A stretch of DNA of 64,000 nucleotides, from positions 124,001 through 188,000 of the forward strand of contig DAIQOI010000004.1 in assembly GCA_036787955.1 (NCBI GenBank), in the 5' to 3' direction. Shown here one piece after another: positions 1 through 8,740 of the stretch; within the stretch, counting starts at the first letter, position 1, and each line of letters starts with the position of its first letter. The translations under genes were made by a program, and so were the position numbers. The DNA comes from UBA2336 sp036787955 (lineage in GTDB: Bacteria > Bacteroidota > Bacteroidia > Cytophagales > Cyclobacteriaceae). The notes under the pieces are model-generated. The model was not told the origin of the DNA. It saw nothing but the letters and a program-made list of their open reading frames with translations, and ran no database searches.

Positions 1-1801
1 GCATACCCGGTGTGGCGAATACCAACTGAAGTTTCCCGTTCGAGAAAAAATCTATCTGCCGGTCGGCAAACAGCACCTTGTCTTTAACCGGTAAGCTCCA
101 TAGCAGTTTCCCTTCATCAGTAAGGTAATGCAGAACCCCGGATGAGTCCTGAACCACCACATCATACCTGCGGGTTGCGTGGTTTTCGGCCAGATAAACA
201 AACGGGTATAGGCCGGCCGGCAGGCGGGTCTGAATTCTGGCTGCCTGAGTGGCCAAAGCAGACTTCTTTCCGGCTATTGTGGTAAAAGACAATTGGGTAT
301 AGAAACTGTTGTTGAGGTGCGAAAACTGAAGCGAAGAAAAACCCGGAAGAGTTAAATCCGATCTGCGTTTGCGATACCATTCCTGCCAGGGCTGGGCTAA
401 GCGGGGCAGCAGCAACTCCGATAATTCCGACAAATTCACATAAATACTGAAGCTGGATTCAAGCAACGTAGTTTCGAGAAACTGATTAAAGTCAAGTGAT
501 TTTCCTACTACCTGCTCGCGGTCAATATCATCAAGAAACTGTTTTAGTGTGGCAGGTGCCGGGGCAAGCACAAACGTTTTATTTATTTTGGTAAAATAGG
601 TGCGTTCAAATCCTTGAGCCAGCGATCCAAACAGCCGGGCAGGTACATCGGGTATCTTTATCTCGCGCAACTGATACTCGCCATAATTTTCTGCATAGAG
701 GGTGTCCTCCCTTTCAGCCGCTTTCGACAGACGATCGAGCAGATCAAACCATACGGTAGCATCGGCTGCATCAAACAGAACCACCTTCGTAAATGGTTTG
801 CGGGGTTCCTCCAGCATGCATACAGATATTTCCTGGCCTAATTTTTCGTAAACAGCCGGAAAATCCATACCCGACAGGCCCGCAAGCGAATCGAGTGCGG
901 TTTGTTGGGCGCGGTATCGAGCTGTGTAAAAGTCACGCCCGTTGGTAATTCCCTGGTGAAAGACAACCAATGATCTTTCGGATATGAGCGACTTCTGCGA
1001 AAAAGATACAGGCTGCTGCAGTTCAAAGGTATGCAGATAATCCTCCTTACCACCATGAAGGGTAAAGCCATTGAGGGTAATGGCTGCCGGGGTTTGGCGG
1101 ATATCGAATGCGGCAACGGTTCCGGCCGAAGACATGTCAACTGCATGCTCGGGAAAGCAGTTGAGCCAACCTACAACAGCCGGCATGTTGATAAACAGAT
1201 TACCTGCATCGCGCTGCACGCGGGGTATGGAAGCCAGCGGTGCCGCCACTGAAGCAAATGATTGCTGGCCATCGCTTGCCCAGGTGCGGATTACATCTTC
1301 CACCAGATAGGGCGTGAGACTTCCGGCTTGAATATTTTCAAGTGTAATAACAGAAAACACGTAATCACCCCACCGGTATTCGGTGATGGGAATACGCTGG
1401 TAAATCCGTTCCGTTATACGAACCCCCTGACTGGGAAACCATCCGGAGAGGTCAGTGCGTGCCTGCCAGTAAAACACAAAGTCAAAATCGTTTTTACGTG
1501 TAATGTGCAGTGAAACCATCCAGCCCTCTTCGCGAACTATGTTCCGCACCAGTTGTCCGGTTATTTCGTTTGGTGAATAATGATGAAACAGCAGTGCGTC
1601 AAAAAACTTCCATAAAGGATGGCTGGTGAGTTCATTCCGGCAGGACGTGCAGTTGCCGGGCTCAAACACCGACACCGCCTGTGCGGGTATGATATTCCAG
1701 ATGTTGAGTTTTGGTTTTTGATAGTACCGTACATAGATGACCGCAGCACCTGCTAGTGTTAGTATAATAATAAGGGTGAATAATAGCGCTTTATTTTTCA
1801 C
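1..1801 (-). CDS. Membrane-anchored hypothetical protein (3' part off window)
   Basis: An open frame of about 600 codons reads leftward from a GTG (complement of 1799-1801) and continues beyond the left edge, so its C-terminus is missing. The start was chosen because the only in-frame stop upstream is the purA stop codon itself 27 bases away, and because the GTG is followed directly by a basic residue pair and a hydrophobic stretch (about residues 5-22), a membrane anchor. The rest is a large extracytoplasmic region with one early Cys-x2-Cys and no catalytic motif I recognise. It resembles the poorly characterised DUF3352-like proteins often seen in Cytophagales, but I cannot assign it firmly. 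It is the last gene visible in the rel-fur-STAS-purA run and is probably co-transcribed with purA. Confidence 0.75.
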   Translation of the reverse strand, partial: MKNKALLFTLIIILTLAGAAVIYVRYYQKPKLNIWNIIPAQAVSVFEPGNCTSCRNELTSHPLWKFFDALLFHHYSPNEITGQLVRNIVREEGWMVSLHITRKNDFDFVFYWQARTDLSGWFPSQGVRITERIYQRIPITEYRWGDYVFSVITLENIQAGSLTPYLVEDVIRTWASDGQQSFASVAAPLASIPRVQRDAGNLFINMPAVVGWLNCFPEHAVDMSSAGTVAAFDIRQTPAAITLNGFTLHGGKEDYLHTFELQQPVSFSQKSLISERSLVVFHQGITNGRDFYTARYRAQQTALDSLAGLSGMDFPAVYEKLGQEISVCMLEEPRKPFTKVVLFDAADATVWFDLLDRLSKAAEREDTLYAENYGEYQLREIKIPDVPARLFGSLAQGFERTYFTKINKTFVLAPAPATLKQFLDDIDREQVVGKSLDFNQFLETTLLESSFSIYVNLSELSELLLPRLAQPWQEWYRKRRSDLTLPGFSSLQFSHLNNSFYTQLSFTTIAGKKSALATQAARIQTRLPAGLYPFVYLAENHATRRYDVVVQDSSGVLHYLTDEGKLLWSLPVKDKVLFADRQIDFFSNGKLQLVFATPGM

Positions 1802-1828
1802 GTATGCACAGTTCTTTAAACTGCAAAA

Positions 1829-3115
1829 TCAGGCAACCTGTTCATGGCGATAAAAAGTTTGTGCGCGGTCGGGGCCTGTGGAAACAAGGACTACAGGCAA
1901 CCCGAGATGATCCTCAATAAACAAAATGTAATTTTCCAGCTCAACCGGCAACGACTCCCCTTTTCGTACCCTATCCAAAGAAACCTGCCATCCTTTCAAT
2001 TCGCGGTACACAGGTGTAACGTTTCCATAGGCAAGGTTAAAGGGCATCACATCGGTTTCCGTGCCATCTTCCAGGCGGTAATGGGTACATACTTTCAGCA
2101 CGGGAAATATACTCAACACATCTGCTTTCATCATGTAGAGTTGGGTTACACCATTTATCATGATGGAGTATTTAAGGGCCGGCAGGTCCAGCCAGCCGCA
2201 GCGCCTGGGTCTGCCGGTAGTTGAGCCAAATTCATTTCCTTCACGGCGTATCAGGTCGCCTTCTTCGTTCAACAATTCGGTGGGAAATGGCCCTCCCCCT
2301 ACGCGCGTACAATAGGCTTTAAAAATGCCATAGACTTCTCCAATATGCCGCGGGGCAATGCCCAAACCCGTACAGGCGCCGGCTGTAATGGTATTCGAGC
2401 TGGTTACGTAAGGATAGCTGCCAAAGTCAATGTCGAGCAGGGCACCTTGTGCCCCTTCGGCAAGTACCGTTTTGCCCTGCTGCAACTGATCGTTAATCAG
2501 ATACTCCGTCTCAACCAGGTTAAACTGTCGCAGGAACTCCACAGCACGCAGGAACTCCTCCTTCAACTGAGACCAGTTATAGGCCAGGGTATAGCGATCG
2601 AGTATGGCAAGGTGGTGTTCAGTTATGCGTTTAAATCTTTCGGCAAAATCAGGGAGCAAAATATCGCCAACCCGTAAGCCCTGCCGGCCGATTTTATCCT
2701 GATAGGCCGGACCTATGCCACGGAGGGTAGAACCTATTTTCGCCTCGCCTTTGGCTGCTTCGTAAGCCTGGTCAAGCAAACGATGTGTTGGAACAATGAG
2801 CGTTGCTTTTTTTGAGATGAACAGATTTTCCCGCAGATTCAGGTTGTAGCGGCTCAGCGCTTCAATTTCTTTTCTGAAAACAACCGGGTCGAGCACCACA
2901 CCGTTGCCAATCACATTTTTTGTTGATGCCCTGAAAATGCCGGAAGGAATCTGATGCAACACATGTTTGATGCCATCGAACTCCAAAGTATGGCCGGCAT
3001 TGGGCCCGCCCTGAAAACGGGCCACTACATCGTAGCGCGGTGCCAGCACATCTACGATTTTGCCTTTACCTTCATCGCCCCACTGCAGGCCCAGTAAAAC
3101 ATCTGCTTTTGCCAT
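1829..3115 (-). CDS. purA: Adenylosuccinate synthetase
   Basis: Catalyses GTP-dependent joining of aspartate to IMP, the first committed step from IMP to AMP, in the cytoplasm. At 428 residues it has the usual bacterial length. The N-terminal GDEGKGK loop (residues 13-19) carries the catalytic Asp and P-loop-like phosphate contacts, GPNAGHT (37-43) carries the catalytic His, and the TTGRPRRCGW block and a C-terminal STGPDR motif are present. It starts 4 bases after the STAS gene stop, so the two are almost certainly one transcript. Having purA in an operon with a stringent-response enzyme and a Fur-family regulator suggests coordinated control of purine nucleotides, but that link is inference. 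Confidence 0.97.
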   Translation of the reverse strand: MAKADVLLGLQWGDEGKGKIVDVLAPRYDVVARFQGGPNAGHTLEFDGIKHVLHQIPSGIFRASTKNVIGNGVVLDPVVFRKEIEALSRYNLNLRENLFISKKATLIVPTHRLLDQAYEAAKGEAKIGSTLRGIGPAYQDKIGRQGLRVGDILLPDFAERFKRITEHHLAILDRYTLAYNWSQLKEEFLRAVEFLRQFNLVETEYLINDQLQQGKTVLAEGAQGALLDIDFGSYPYVTSSNTITAGACTGLGIAPRHIGEVYGIFKAYCTRVGGGPFPTELLNEEGDLIRREGNEFGSTTGRPRRCGWLDLPALKYSIMINGVTQLYMMKADVLSIFPVLKVCTHYRLEDGTETDVMPFNLAYGNVTPVYRELKGWQVSLDRVRKGESLPVELENYILFIEDHLGLPVVLVSTGPDRAQTFYRHEQVA

Positions 3116-3119
3116 GGTG

Positions 3120-3452
3120 TTAGGGTTGCGGAATTTCGTTTTCGCTCCGGATAACGTTAAAAATGGAATTGAGCTTGGTAATGATTAGCAGCTTCTGGAC
3201 GCTTTCAGAAGGATTAATCAGGAATACATCACCTCCGCGGTTCCGGAACTTGGTGAGCAGCGTGATGAGCACACCAATGCCACTGCTGTTGATATACCGC
3301 AAATCGGAAATATCTATTACACACTGATTTTTTTGTTGCTGCAGAGCTGCATCGGCTGCCTGAACAAGTTCAGCGCTTTCCTTTTCGCTTATCAAATCTC
3401 CCTGTATGCGGTATATCACCCTGTTATTGCGGAATTCTTCGGTAAAGGTCAT
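3120..3452 (-). CDS. STAS-domain anti-sigma factor antagonist (SpoIIAA/RsbV type)
   Basis: A 110-residue single-domain STAS protein. The family switches partners by phosphorylation of a conserved Ser: the unphosphorylated form binds an anti-sigma kinase, releasing a sigma factor or other target. The matching site here is the INSSGIG segment (about residues 59-65) after the VIDISDL strand. Length and layout fit RsbV/SpoIIAA. No kinase or phosphatase partner is encoded in the window, so the target is unknown. It lies 5 bases downstream of the Fur-family gene and 4 bases upstream of purA, clearly within the operon. Confidence 0.88.
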   Translation of the reverse strand: MTFTEEFRNNRVIYRIQGDLISEKESAELVQAADAALQQQKNQCVIDISDLRYINSSGIGVLITLLTKFRNRGGDVFLINPSESVQKLLIITKLNSIFNVIRSENEIPQP

Positions 3453-3457
3453 GCGGA

Positions 3458-3940
3458 TTAATTCACTTTCTTGTTTTCACAATCGGTTTTGGTACAGGTA
3501 CCGTAAAGAATTAAGGAGTGATGAAGCACCTTAAACTGAAGCACCTCGCCTGCTGTTTGCTGAATGGCCTGAATACGCGGATCACAAAATTCTACTACTT
3601 TACGGCAATCGGTACATATCAGGTGGTCGTGCTGGCGATAGCCGTACGCCCGTTCATATTGTGCCTGGTTCTTACCAAATTGGTGCTTGCTTACCAGATC
3701 GCAGTCCACCAACAGGTCGAGCGTATTGTACACGGTGGCCCGGCTTACGCGGTAGTTTTTGTTTTTCATGCTCACGTACAACGACTCCACATCGAAGTGC
3801 CCGCTGCGCGAGTAAATTTCTTCCAGTATGGCAAAGCGTTCGGGTGTTTTACGCAGCTCCTTGCTTTCCAGATAGGCTGTAAAGATTTTTTTTACTTCTT
3901 CAACGATATGAGCGCGATCGGCTGCCACCATACCCGGCAA
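3458..3940 (-). CDS. Fur-family metal-dependent transcriptional regulator
   Basis: A 160-residue Fur/PerR/Zur-type repressor. The N-terminal winged helix contains RKTPERFAIL and the recognition-helix signature SRATVYNTLDLL, typical of the family. The C-terminal half holds metal ligands HDH followed by a CTDC pair, a later HH and a second cysteine pair in GTCTKTDC, consistent with a structural zinc site. Which metal or stress it senses cannot be decided from sequence; the ligand pattern does not distinguish Fur from PerR. It follows rel by about 20 bases and precedes the STAS gene by 5 bases, so it is probably co-transcribed. An alternative Met lies 3 codons in. Confidence 0.93.
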   Translation of the reverse strand: MPGMVAADRAHIVEEVKKIFTAYLESKELRKTPERFAILEEIYSRSGHFDVESLYVSMKNKNYRVSRATVYNTLDLLVDCDLVSKHQFGKNQAQYERAYGYRQHDHLICTDCRKVVEFCDPRIQAIQQTAGEVLQFKVLHHSLILYGTCTKTDCENKKVN

Positions 3941-3962
3941 AGATAAGCCAGATTAGGGAATT

Positions 3963-6179
3963 TTATTCCCTGGAATTGAAGCGGCTCACTTTAACCACCC
4001 CCTCAACTTTTTCCAGTTTGTTGATGAGCTGTTCAAGATGGCGGGTGTCGTTCACGTACAGCATGATTTCGCCTTCAAAAATGCCCGAATCGGTATGAAA
4101 GGATATGGAACTCATATTAACCTTAAGTTCTTCTGAAATTATCTTGCTTATGTCGTTGATGAGCCCTACGCGGTCTGTGCCATGTACCTTTAAGCCGGTT
4201 AAAAAGGCCACTTCGTGCTGTGAAGTCCATTTGGCTTTTACCACCCGGTGCCCATGATTGGCCAGTAATTCTGTGGCGTTCGGGCAGGTGGTGCGGTGGA
4301 TTTTGATGCCTTCGTTTACGGTTACAAAGCCAAATACGTCATCACCCGGTATGGGCGTGCAGCATTTGGCCAGCTTGTAGTCCACCACGTCCATATCTTC
4401 GCCTATCAGCAATATATCTTCGTAGCGGTTTTTTATTTTGGTTATTTCACGTTCGATGGTTTTTGCATCGGCTACGGAAATATTGGGTTTGGTTCTGAGT
4501 GGTGACGAGGGCTTGTACTCGGTAAAGCGTTTGATATCAGCAGTTGTAATGAATCCTTTGCCTACCCGGTAATACAGGTCGAAATGAGTAGGCGCATTAA
4601 AATATTCGCGCATGTGCTCCATCATAAGATGGGTAGGCTCCACTCGCAGTTGCTTTAGTTTGCGCAGGATGATTTCCTTTCCTTGTTCGGCTAATTTTTT
4701 CTTGTCTTCCTTAAGGGTGTCTTTAATTTTGCTTCTGGCTTTCGAGGTTACCACAAACCGCAGCCAGTCTTCGTGGGGTTTTTGTTTGGCCGATGTCAGA
4801 ATCTCAACCTGATCGCCATTTTTCAGAACATAGTTAATGGGGACGAGTTTGTTATTAACCTTGGCGCCAATGCAGCGCGAGCCGATTTGGGTATGGATTT
4901 CAAAAGCAAAGTCGAGCGCAGTTGCACCGTAGGGCAATGTTTTAAGCTCGCCTTTTGGGGTAAATACAAAAACCTCATCGCTGAACAGGTTGCTGCGGAA
5001 GTCGTTTACAAAATCGAGTGCCGAGTGGTCATTTTGCTCCAGCATATCGCGCACCTTGGCCAGCCATTTTTCCAGGTTCGATTCGTGCGTAGCCGATGAC
5101 TCCTTATACTTCCAATGAGCCGCATATCCCTTTTCAGCTATCTCATCCATGCGGTAAGTACGTATCTGAACCTCCACCCACTGTCCGTTCTTGGCCATTA
5201 CAGTAGTATGTAGCGACTCATACCCGTTGGCTTTCGGGGTGCTTATCCAGTCGCGCAGCCGGTCGGGATTAGGTGTATAAAAATCCGTAACGATAGAGTA
5301 CACCTGCCAGCACAACGATTTTTCATGTTCGGGTGGCGCATCCAGTATAATGCGCACGGCAAACAGATCGTACACTTCCTCAAACGGGATATTCTGCTTG
5401 CGCATCTTGTTGGCAATGGAATAAATGGATTTCGGGCGGCCCTTGATCTCGTATTTTATTTTCAGTTTGTCGAGCTCTTCGCGAATGGGCTGAACAAATT
5501 GTTTGATGAACTTGTTCCTTGCAGCCTGCGTATCGCGGATGTTCTGCGCAATGGAATCGTACATTTCGCGGTCGGTAAAGCGCAGGTACAGGTCTTCCAT
5601 CTCACTTTTAATGGCATACAAGCCCAGCCGGTGCGCAAGGGGTGCATAAATATAGATGGTTTCCGATGCAATTTTCAGTTGTTTATTACGCGGCATGCTG
5701 TCCAGCGTGCGCATGTTGTGCAACCGATCGGCCAGTTTTATCAGGATTACGCGCACATCTTCCGACAGCGTAAGCAACATCTTGCGGAAATTCTCGGCCT
5801 GCTGGGAAGAGTCCAGTTCAAAAATGCCCGATACTTTGGTAAGACCATCTATAATTCGCGCCACTTTCTGACCGAACAACCTCTTGATTTCATCCAGTTC
5901 AATGTCGGTGTCTTCCACCACATCGTGCAACAGCGCAGCAATGATAGAGGTGGTTCCCAGCCCGATTTCCTCCACGCAAATCTGCGCCACGGCCAGCGGA
6001 TGGAAGATGTACGGTTCCCCCGACTTTCTGCGCATGTCTTTATGCGCTTCCAGTGCCATGGTAAAGGCTTTCTTGATTTGTTTGGCGTCTCCTTCCCTGA
6101 GCACCGGCTTGGCTTTTCGCAACAGCCTTCGATACCGGTTTATGATTTCCTTCTTCTCCTGCGCGGCATCAATTACCAT
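3963..6179 (-). CDS. rel: Bifunctional (p)ppGpp synthetase/hydrolase, RelA/SpoT family
   Basis: Makes and degrades the alarmone (p)ppGpp from GTP/GDP and ATP, controlling growth under starvation. Domains in order: HD hydrolase with an intact HDVVEDT motif in the first 100 residues, the synthetase domain with the GYESLHTTV substrate loop, a TGS domain, a helical/zinc-finger-like region with a CC pair and later Cys, and a C-terminal ACT domain (LKVHGTDRVGLIND). The intact HD motif and synthetase loop together suggest both activities. I start at the internal ATG giving MVIDAAQEKK (738 aa) because family members begin this way; the frame also runs 19 codons further upstream to 6236. It leads the rel-fur-STAS-purA run, whose gaps are 4 to about 22 bases. 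Confidence 0.94.
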   Translation of the reverse strand: MVIDAAQEKKEIINRYRRLLRKAKPVLREGDAKQIKKAFTMALEAHKDMRRKSGEPYIFHPLAVAQICVEEIGLGTTSIIAALLHDVVEDTDIELDEIKRLFGQKVARIIDGLTKVSGIFELDSSQQAENFRKMLLTLSEDVRVILIKLADRLHNMRTLDSMPRNKQLKIASETIYIYAPLAHRLGLYAIKSEMEDLYLRFTDREMYDSIAQNIRDTQAARNKFIKQFVQPIREELDKLKIKYEIKGRPKSIYSIANKMRKQNIPFEEVYDLFAVRIILDAPPEHEKSLCWQVYSIVTDFYTPNPDRLRDWISTPKANGYESLHTTVMAKNGQWVEVQIRTYRMDEIAEKGYAAHWKYKESSATHESNLEKWLAKVRDMLEQNDHSALDFVNDFRSNLFSDEVFVFTPKGELKTLPYGATALDFAFEIHTQIGSRCIGAKVNNKLVPINYVLKNGDQVEILTSAKQKPHEDWLRFVVTSKARSKIKDTLKEDKKKLAEQGKEIILRKLKQLRVEPTHLMMEHMREYFNAPTHFDLYYRVGKGFITTADIKRFTEYKPSSPLRTKPNISVADAKTIEREITKIKNRYEDILLIGEDMDVVDYKLAKCCTPIPGDDVFGFVTVNEGIKIHRTTCPNATELLANHGHRVVKAKWTSQHEVAFLTGLKVHGTDRVGLINDISKIISEELKVNMSSISFHTDSGIFEGEIMLYVNDTRHLEQLINKLEKVEGVVKVSRFNSRE

Positions 6180-6268
6180 TTCTGTCCAATAATTTTTAAT
6201 AGTTCTGGCAAATTTCTGTCTTTTACAAGTTAACAAATTATTCCTGTTCCGTATTGCCCATTATTCCA

Positions 6269-6276
6269 TAAATTTG
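6269..6276 (+). promoter_or_regulatory. Candidate -7 element upstream of tRNA-Leu
   Basis: TAAATTTG matches the Bacteroidota primary-sigma -7 consensus TAnnTTTG exactly. No good TTTG -33 element is seen at the expected 19-base distance, so the call rests on the -7 box and on position: it lies in the rel/tRNA intergenic region, pointing toward the tRNA-Leu and tig. Confidence 0.3.
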
Positions 6277-6360
6277 CCGCCTTTGTTCCGGTCAACTTAC
6301 CGTTCACCAGGAACAAGCCCGGTCTAAATGGCGTTCAAATGCCTAAAAGACCCGGATTTA

Positions 6361-6447
6361 AGGGATGTGGCGTAATTGGCAGCCCTGTCTGCCGACAGGC
6401 AGGCGCGCTCAGACTTGGTTCTGGTGCCTTTTATCCCACATCCCCCA
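6361..6447 (+). pseudogene. Decayed tRNA-Leu-like copy with palindromic insertion
   Basis: The segment repeats the 5' half of the intact tRNA-Leu just downstream: GATGTGGCGTAATTGGCAGCC is shared (6364-6384), then a 20-base palindrome interrupts the D arm, then an anticodon-arm relic follows (TCAGA, a 6-base loop, TCTGG at 6409-6424). The loop is one base short, so the anticodon is broken, and the T arm is missing. The outer ends GGGATGTGG (6362-6370) and CCACATCCC still pair perfectly. It is unlikely to be a working tRNA; the surviving end pairing could mean it remains a structured RNA or a stem in the pre-tRNA leader. Confidence 0.65.
6384..6403 (+). repeat. 20-bp imperfect palindrome inside the tRNA relic
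   Basis: CCTGTCTG and CAGGCAGG flank a CCGA loop and pair over 8 positions with one G-T wobble. It sits exactly where the D arm of the neighbouring tRNA-Leu would continue. From memory, near-identical elements are scattered through many Bacteroidota genomes; no second copy was found by eye in this window. Confidence 0.6.
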
Positions 6448-6453
6448 CTTAAC

Positions 6454-6535
6454 GCGGATGTGGCGTAATTGGCAGCCGCGCCAGACTTAGGATCTGGTGC
6501 CGAAAGGCGTGGGGGTTCGAGTCCCTCCATCCGCA
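6454..6535 (+). tRNA. tRNA-Leu (anticodon UAG)
   Basis: An 82-base cloverleaf. The acceptor GCGGATG pairs with CATCCGC over 7 bp with discriminator A; the anticodon stem CCAGA/TCTGG encloses CTTAGGA, giving anticodon TAG, which reads CUA and probably other CUN codons. A long variable arm (TGCCGAAAGGCGT) marks a class II tRNA, and the T arm contains GGTTCGAGTCC. CCA is not encoded. It lies between rel (opposite strand) and tig, 8 bases after a decayed relative. Confidence 0.95.
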
Positions 6536-6563
6536 CTGTTTATTAACCCTTTACCTTTAACCC

Positions 6564-7898
6564 GTGGAAATTTCGCTCGAAAAAAAGAATAAAACCGAGG
6601 GGCTGCTTACCATCCGCCTTACCAAAAACGATTACCAGCCTGGCTTTGAACAAAAATTAAAAGAATACGCCCGCAACGCCCACATCAAAGGATTTCGCCA
6701 GGGTAAAGTACCTTCGGGGTTAATCAAAAAAATGTATGGCAAGTCTATACTTGCCGATGAAATTAATGAGGTGCTCAATAAGTCGATCAGTGATTACATC
6801 CGTAACAACAAGCTGAACGTAGTAGGCGATTTAATGCCATTATCACCTTCGCTTTCTTCATTGGATGTAGATGCGCTGGATGATGTGGAAATGAAATTTC
6901 ATATCGGCCTGGCCGATGAATTCAGGTGCGAGATAAACGATAAAATAAAACTTACCCGATACCGTATTGAAGTAGCCGATAAAGCGGTCGAAGAGGCCAT
7001 CGAAGGTTTGCGCAAGCGGTTTGCAAAAGCCTCCTATCCCGATGTGAGCCGGGAAGGAGACGACCTGATGGGAACGATTCATTCGGAAGACGGCTCGATT
7101 CAAAGCATGGCGTTTCTGAAGTACGACTGGCTTGCTCCGGCAGCACAAAAAATTACCCCGAACCGTAAAAAGGAAGATGAATTCGAAATTATCCTGCCCG
7201 ATATGGTTGCCTCAACCGAATACCTTGGCAGGATGTTTTCGGTAAAGGCCGAAGACGAAGAAAAGCTGAAAGGGAAGTTCAGGTTTAAGGTAATGACCAT
7301 TGTACGCTCAGAGCCTGCCGATCTGAATCAGGAACTGTTTGACCGCGTCTTTGGAAAAGATGTAGCTAATGACGAAGAAAGTTTTCTTCAGAAAGTGCGT
7401 GAAACCATCGCCCGCAACTACGATCGCGAATCGGAAGCATTTCTCAATCATCAGATTGAGGACTACCTGATTGAACATACCAAAATCAGCCTGCCGGAAA
7501 ATTTCCTGCGCAACTGGCTCAAATCAGCCAATGAAAATAAAGTTTCCGATGAAGTGATTGAAAAGGAGTTTCCGGAGTTCCTGCGCTCCCTGAAGTGGAA
7601 TCTGATAAAGAAAAAAATTGCCGAAGACCACCAGATCAGCGTAAAGGCCGAGGAGGTTTCGGAGCGTGCTGCCGGCTTGCTGATTCAGGAATTCGGGGCA
7701 TCGGAGGCGCTGATGAATCAGCTGGATAAACTCGTATCCAACTACCTGACCCATGAAAACGGCCGGAATTTTAACCGCCTGTACGACCAGATACAAATTG
7801 AAAAAATCATGGGTTCCATCAAGGAAAAAATAAAAATAACCGAAAAAACCGTGTCGCTGGAAGAATTCCGCAAGCTCGCGGAAAAGCACAGCCATTAA
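6564..7898 (+). CDS. tig: Trigger factor
   Basis: Ribosome-associated chaperone that shields nascent chains at the exit tunnel. At 444 residues it has the usual length. The N-terminal ribosome-binding domain contains the signature-like stretch IKGFRQGKVP (about residues 39-48), followed by a middle PPIase-position domain that looks diverged, as is common in Bacteroidota, and a helical C-terminal cradle. The start is GTG, 28 bases after the tRNA-Leu. It leads the tig-clpP-clpX group, a classic arrangement coupling folding with ClpXP proteolysis. Confidence 0.93.
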   Translation: MEISLEKKNKTEGLLTIRLTKNDYQPGFEQKLKEYARNAHIKGFRQGKVPSGLIKKMYGKSILADEINEVLNKSISDYIRNNKLNVVGDLMPLSPSLSSLDVDALDDVEMKFHIGLADEFRCEINDKIKLTRYRIEVADKAVEEAIEGLRKRFAKASYPDVSREGDDLMGTIHSEDGSIQSMAFLKYDWLAPAAQKITPNRKKEDEFEIILPDMVASTEYLGRMFSVKAEDEEKLKGKFRFKVMTIVRSEPADLNQELFDRVFGKDVANDEESFLQKVRETIARNYDRESEAFLNHQIEDYLIEHTKISLPENFLRNWLKSANENKVSDEVIEKEFPEFLRSLKWNLIKKKIAEDHQISVKAEEVSERAAGLLIQEFGASEALMNQLDKLVSNYLTHENGRNFNRLYDQIQIEKIMGSIKEKIKITEKTVSLEEFRKLAEKHSH

Positions 7899-7987
7899 CA
7901 CAACTGCTTCCTTTCAGGAAATCTGCCGGAATGCATTATTTTCCGGTAATTGTTCTACATTTAAACCGCTTTGAAACCCATTACGCC

Positions 7988-8656
7988 ATGAACGAATTCA
8001 GAAAATATGCCGTACACCACCTGGGTATGAGCGGCAACACCATTGACGACTACGCCCGGAAAGTGCAGAACATGACGCAATACGTAATCGAAGAGCGTCC
8101 CGGAAACTTCCGCGCCATTGATGTATTTACCCGGTTAATTTCCGACCGCATCATTTTTTTAGGTATGCCCGTTGATGACCAGATAGCCAACCTCATCACC
8201 GCACAGTTGCTGTTTCTGGAGTCGGCCGACCCGAAAAAAGACATCATCATGTACATCAACAGCCCGGGCGGATCGGTATATGCCGGCCTGGGCATTTACG
8301 ATACCATGCAGTATGTAAGCCCCGATGTAGCCACAATCTGTACCGGCCTTGCCGCCTCTATGGCAGCCGTGCTGCTGTGTGCCGGTGCAGCTAAAAAACG
8401 CTCGGGCCTGCCCCATTCCCGCATCATGATCCACCAGCCCATGAGCGGCATGCAGGGCCAGGTTTCGGACATGGAAATATCCCTGAAACAAACGCTCGAA
8501 GTAAAAAAAGACCTGTACAACATCATCTCCAGGCATAGCGGACAGGCTTACGAAAAAATTGAAAAAGATGCCGACCGCGATTTCTGGATGCGCGCCGAAG
8601 AAGCCAAAGCCTACGGCCTGATTGATGAAGTACTGGAACACCGCAAAACCAGATAA
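7988..8656 (+). CDS. clpP: ATP-dependent Clp protease proteolytic subunit
   Basis: Serine protease that forms the tetradecameric ClpP barrel and degrades substrates fed by ClpX. With the chosen ATG (MNEFRKYAVHH) it is 222 residues. The catalytic triad is visible: Ser124 in LAASMAAV, His149 in MIHQPMSG and Asp198 in ADRDFWM, along with the NSPGGSV loop. The frame extends 19 codons upstream, but that segment is unlike ClpP N-termini. It lies about 90 bases after tig and 84 bases before clpX. Confidence 0.96.
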   Translation: MNEFRKYAVHHLGMSGNTIDDYARKVQNMTQYVIEERPGNFRAIDVFTRLISDRIIFLGMPVDDQIANLITAQLLFLESADPKKDIIMYINSPGGSVYAGLGIYDTMQYVSPDVATICTGLAASMAAVLLCAGAAKKRSGLPHSRIMIHQPMSGMQGQVSDMEISLKQTLEVKKDLYNIISRHSGQAYEKIEKDADRDFWMRAEEAKAYGLIDEVLEHRKTR

Positions 8657-8740
8657 CCGGACATCATCCGCAAATAAAAGTGTATTTTTGGGCAGGCTTT
8701 CTGCCTCAAGCAAAGTATAAATTTCTGACAATCAGTATAA

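Noticed and set aside
5325..6233. 302-codon plus-strand frame over rel
   Set aside because: It is the mirror of a recognised bifunctional Rel gene and shows no recognisable motif.
6324..6536. 70-codon minus-strand frame across the tRNA-Leu region
   Set aside because: It reads the complement of the tRNA and its decayed copy; the tRNA evidence is far stronger.
7925..7946. CCGGAA/TTCCGG hairpin between tig and clpP as a terminator
   Set aside because: No T run follows it and the genes form a conserved group, so it is not a convincing terminator.
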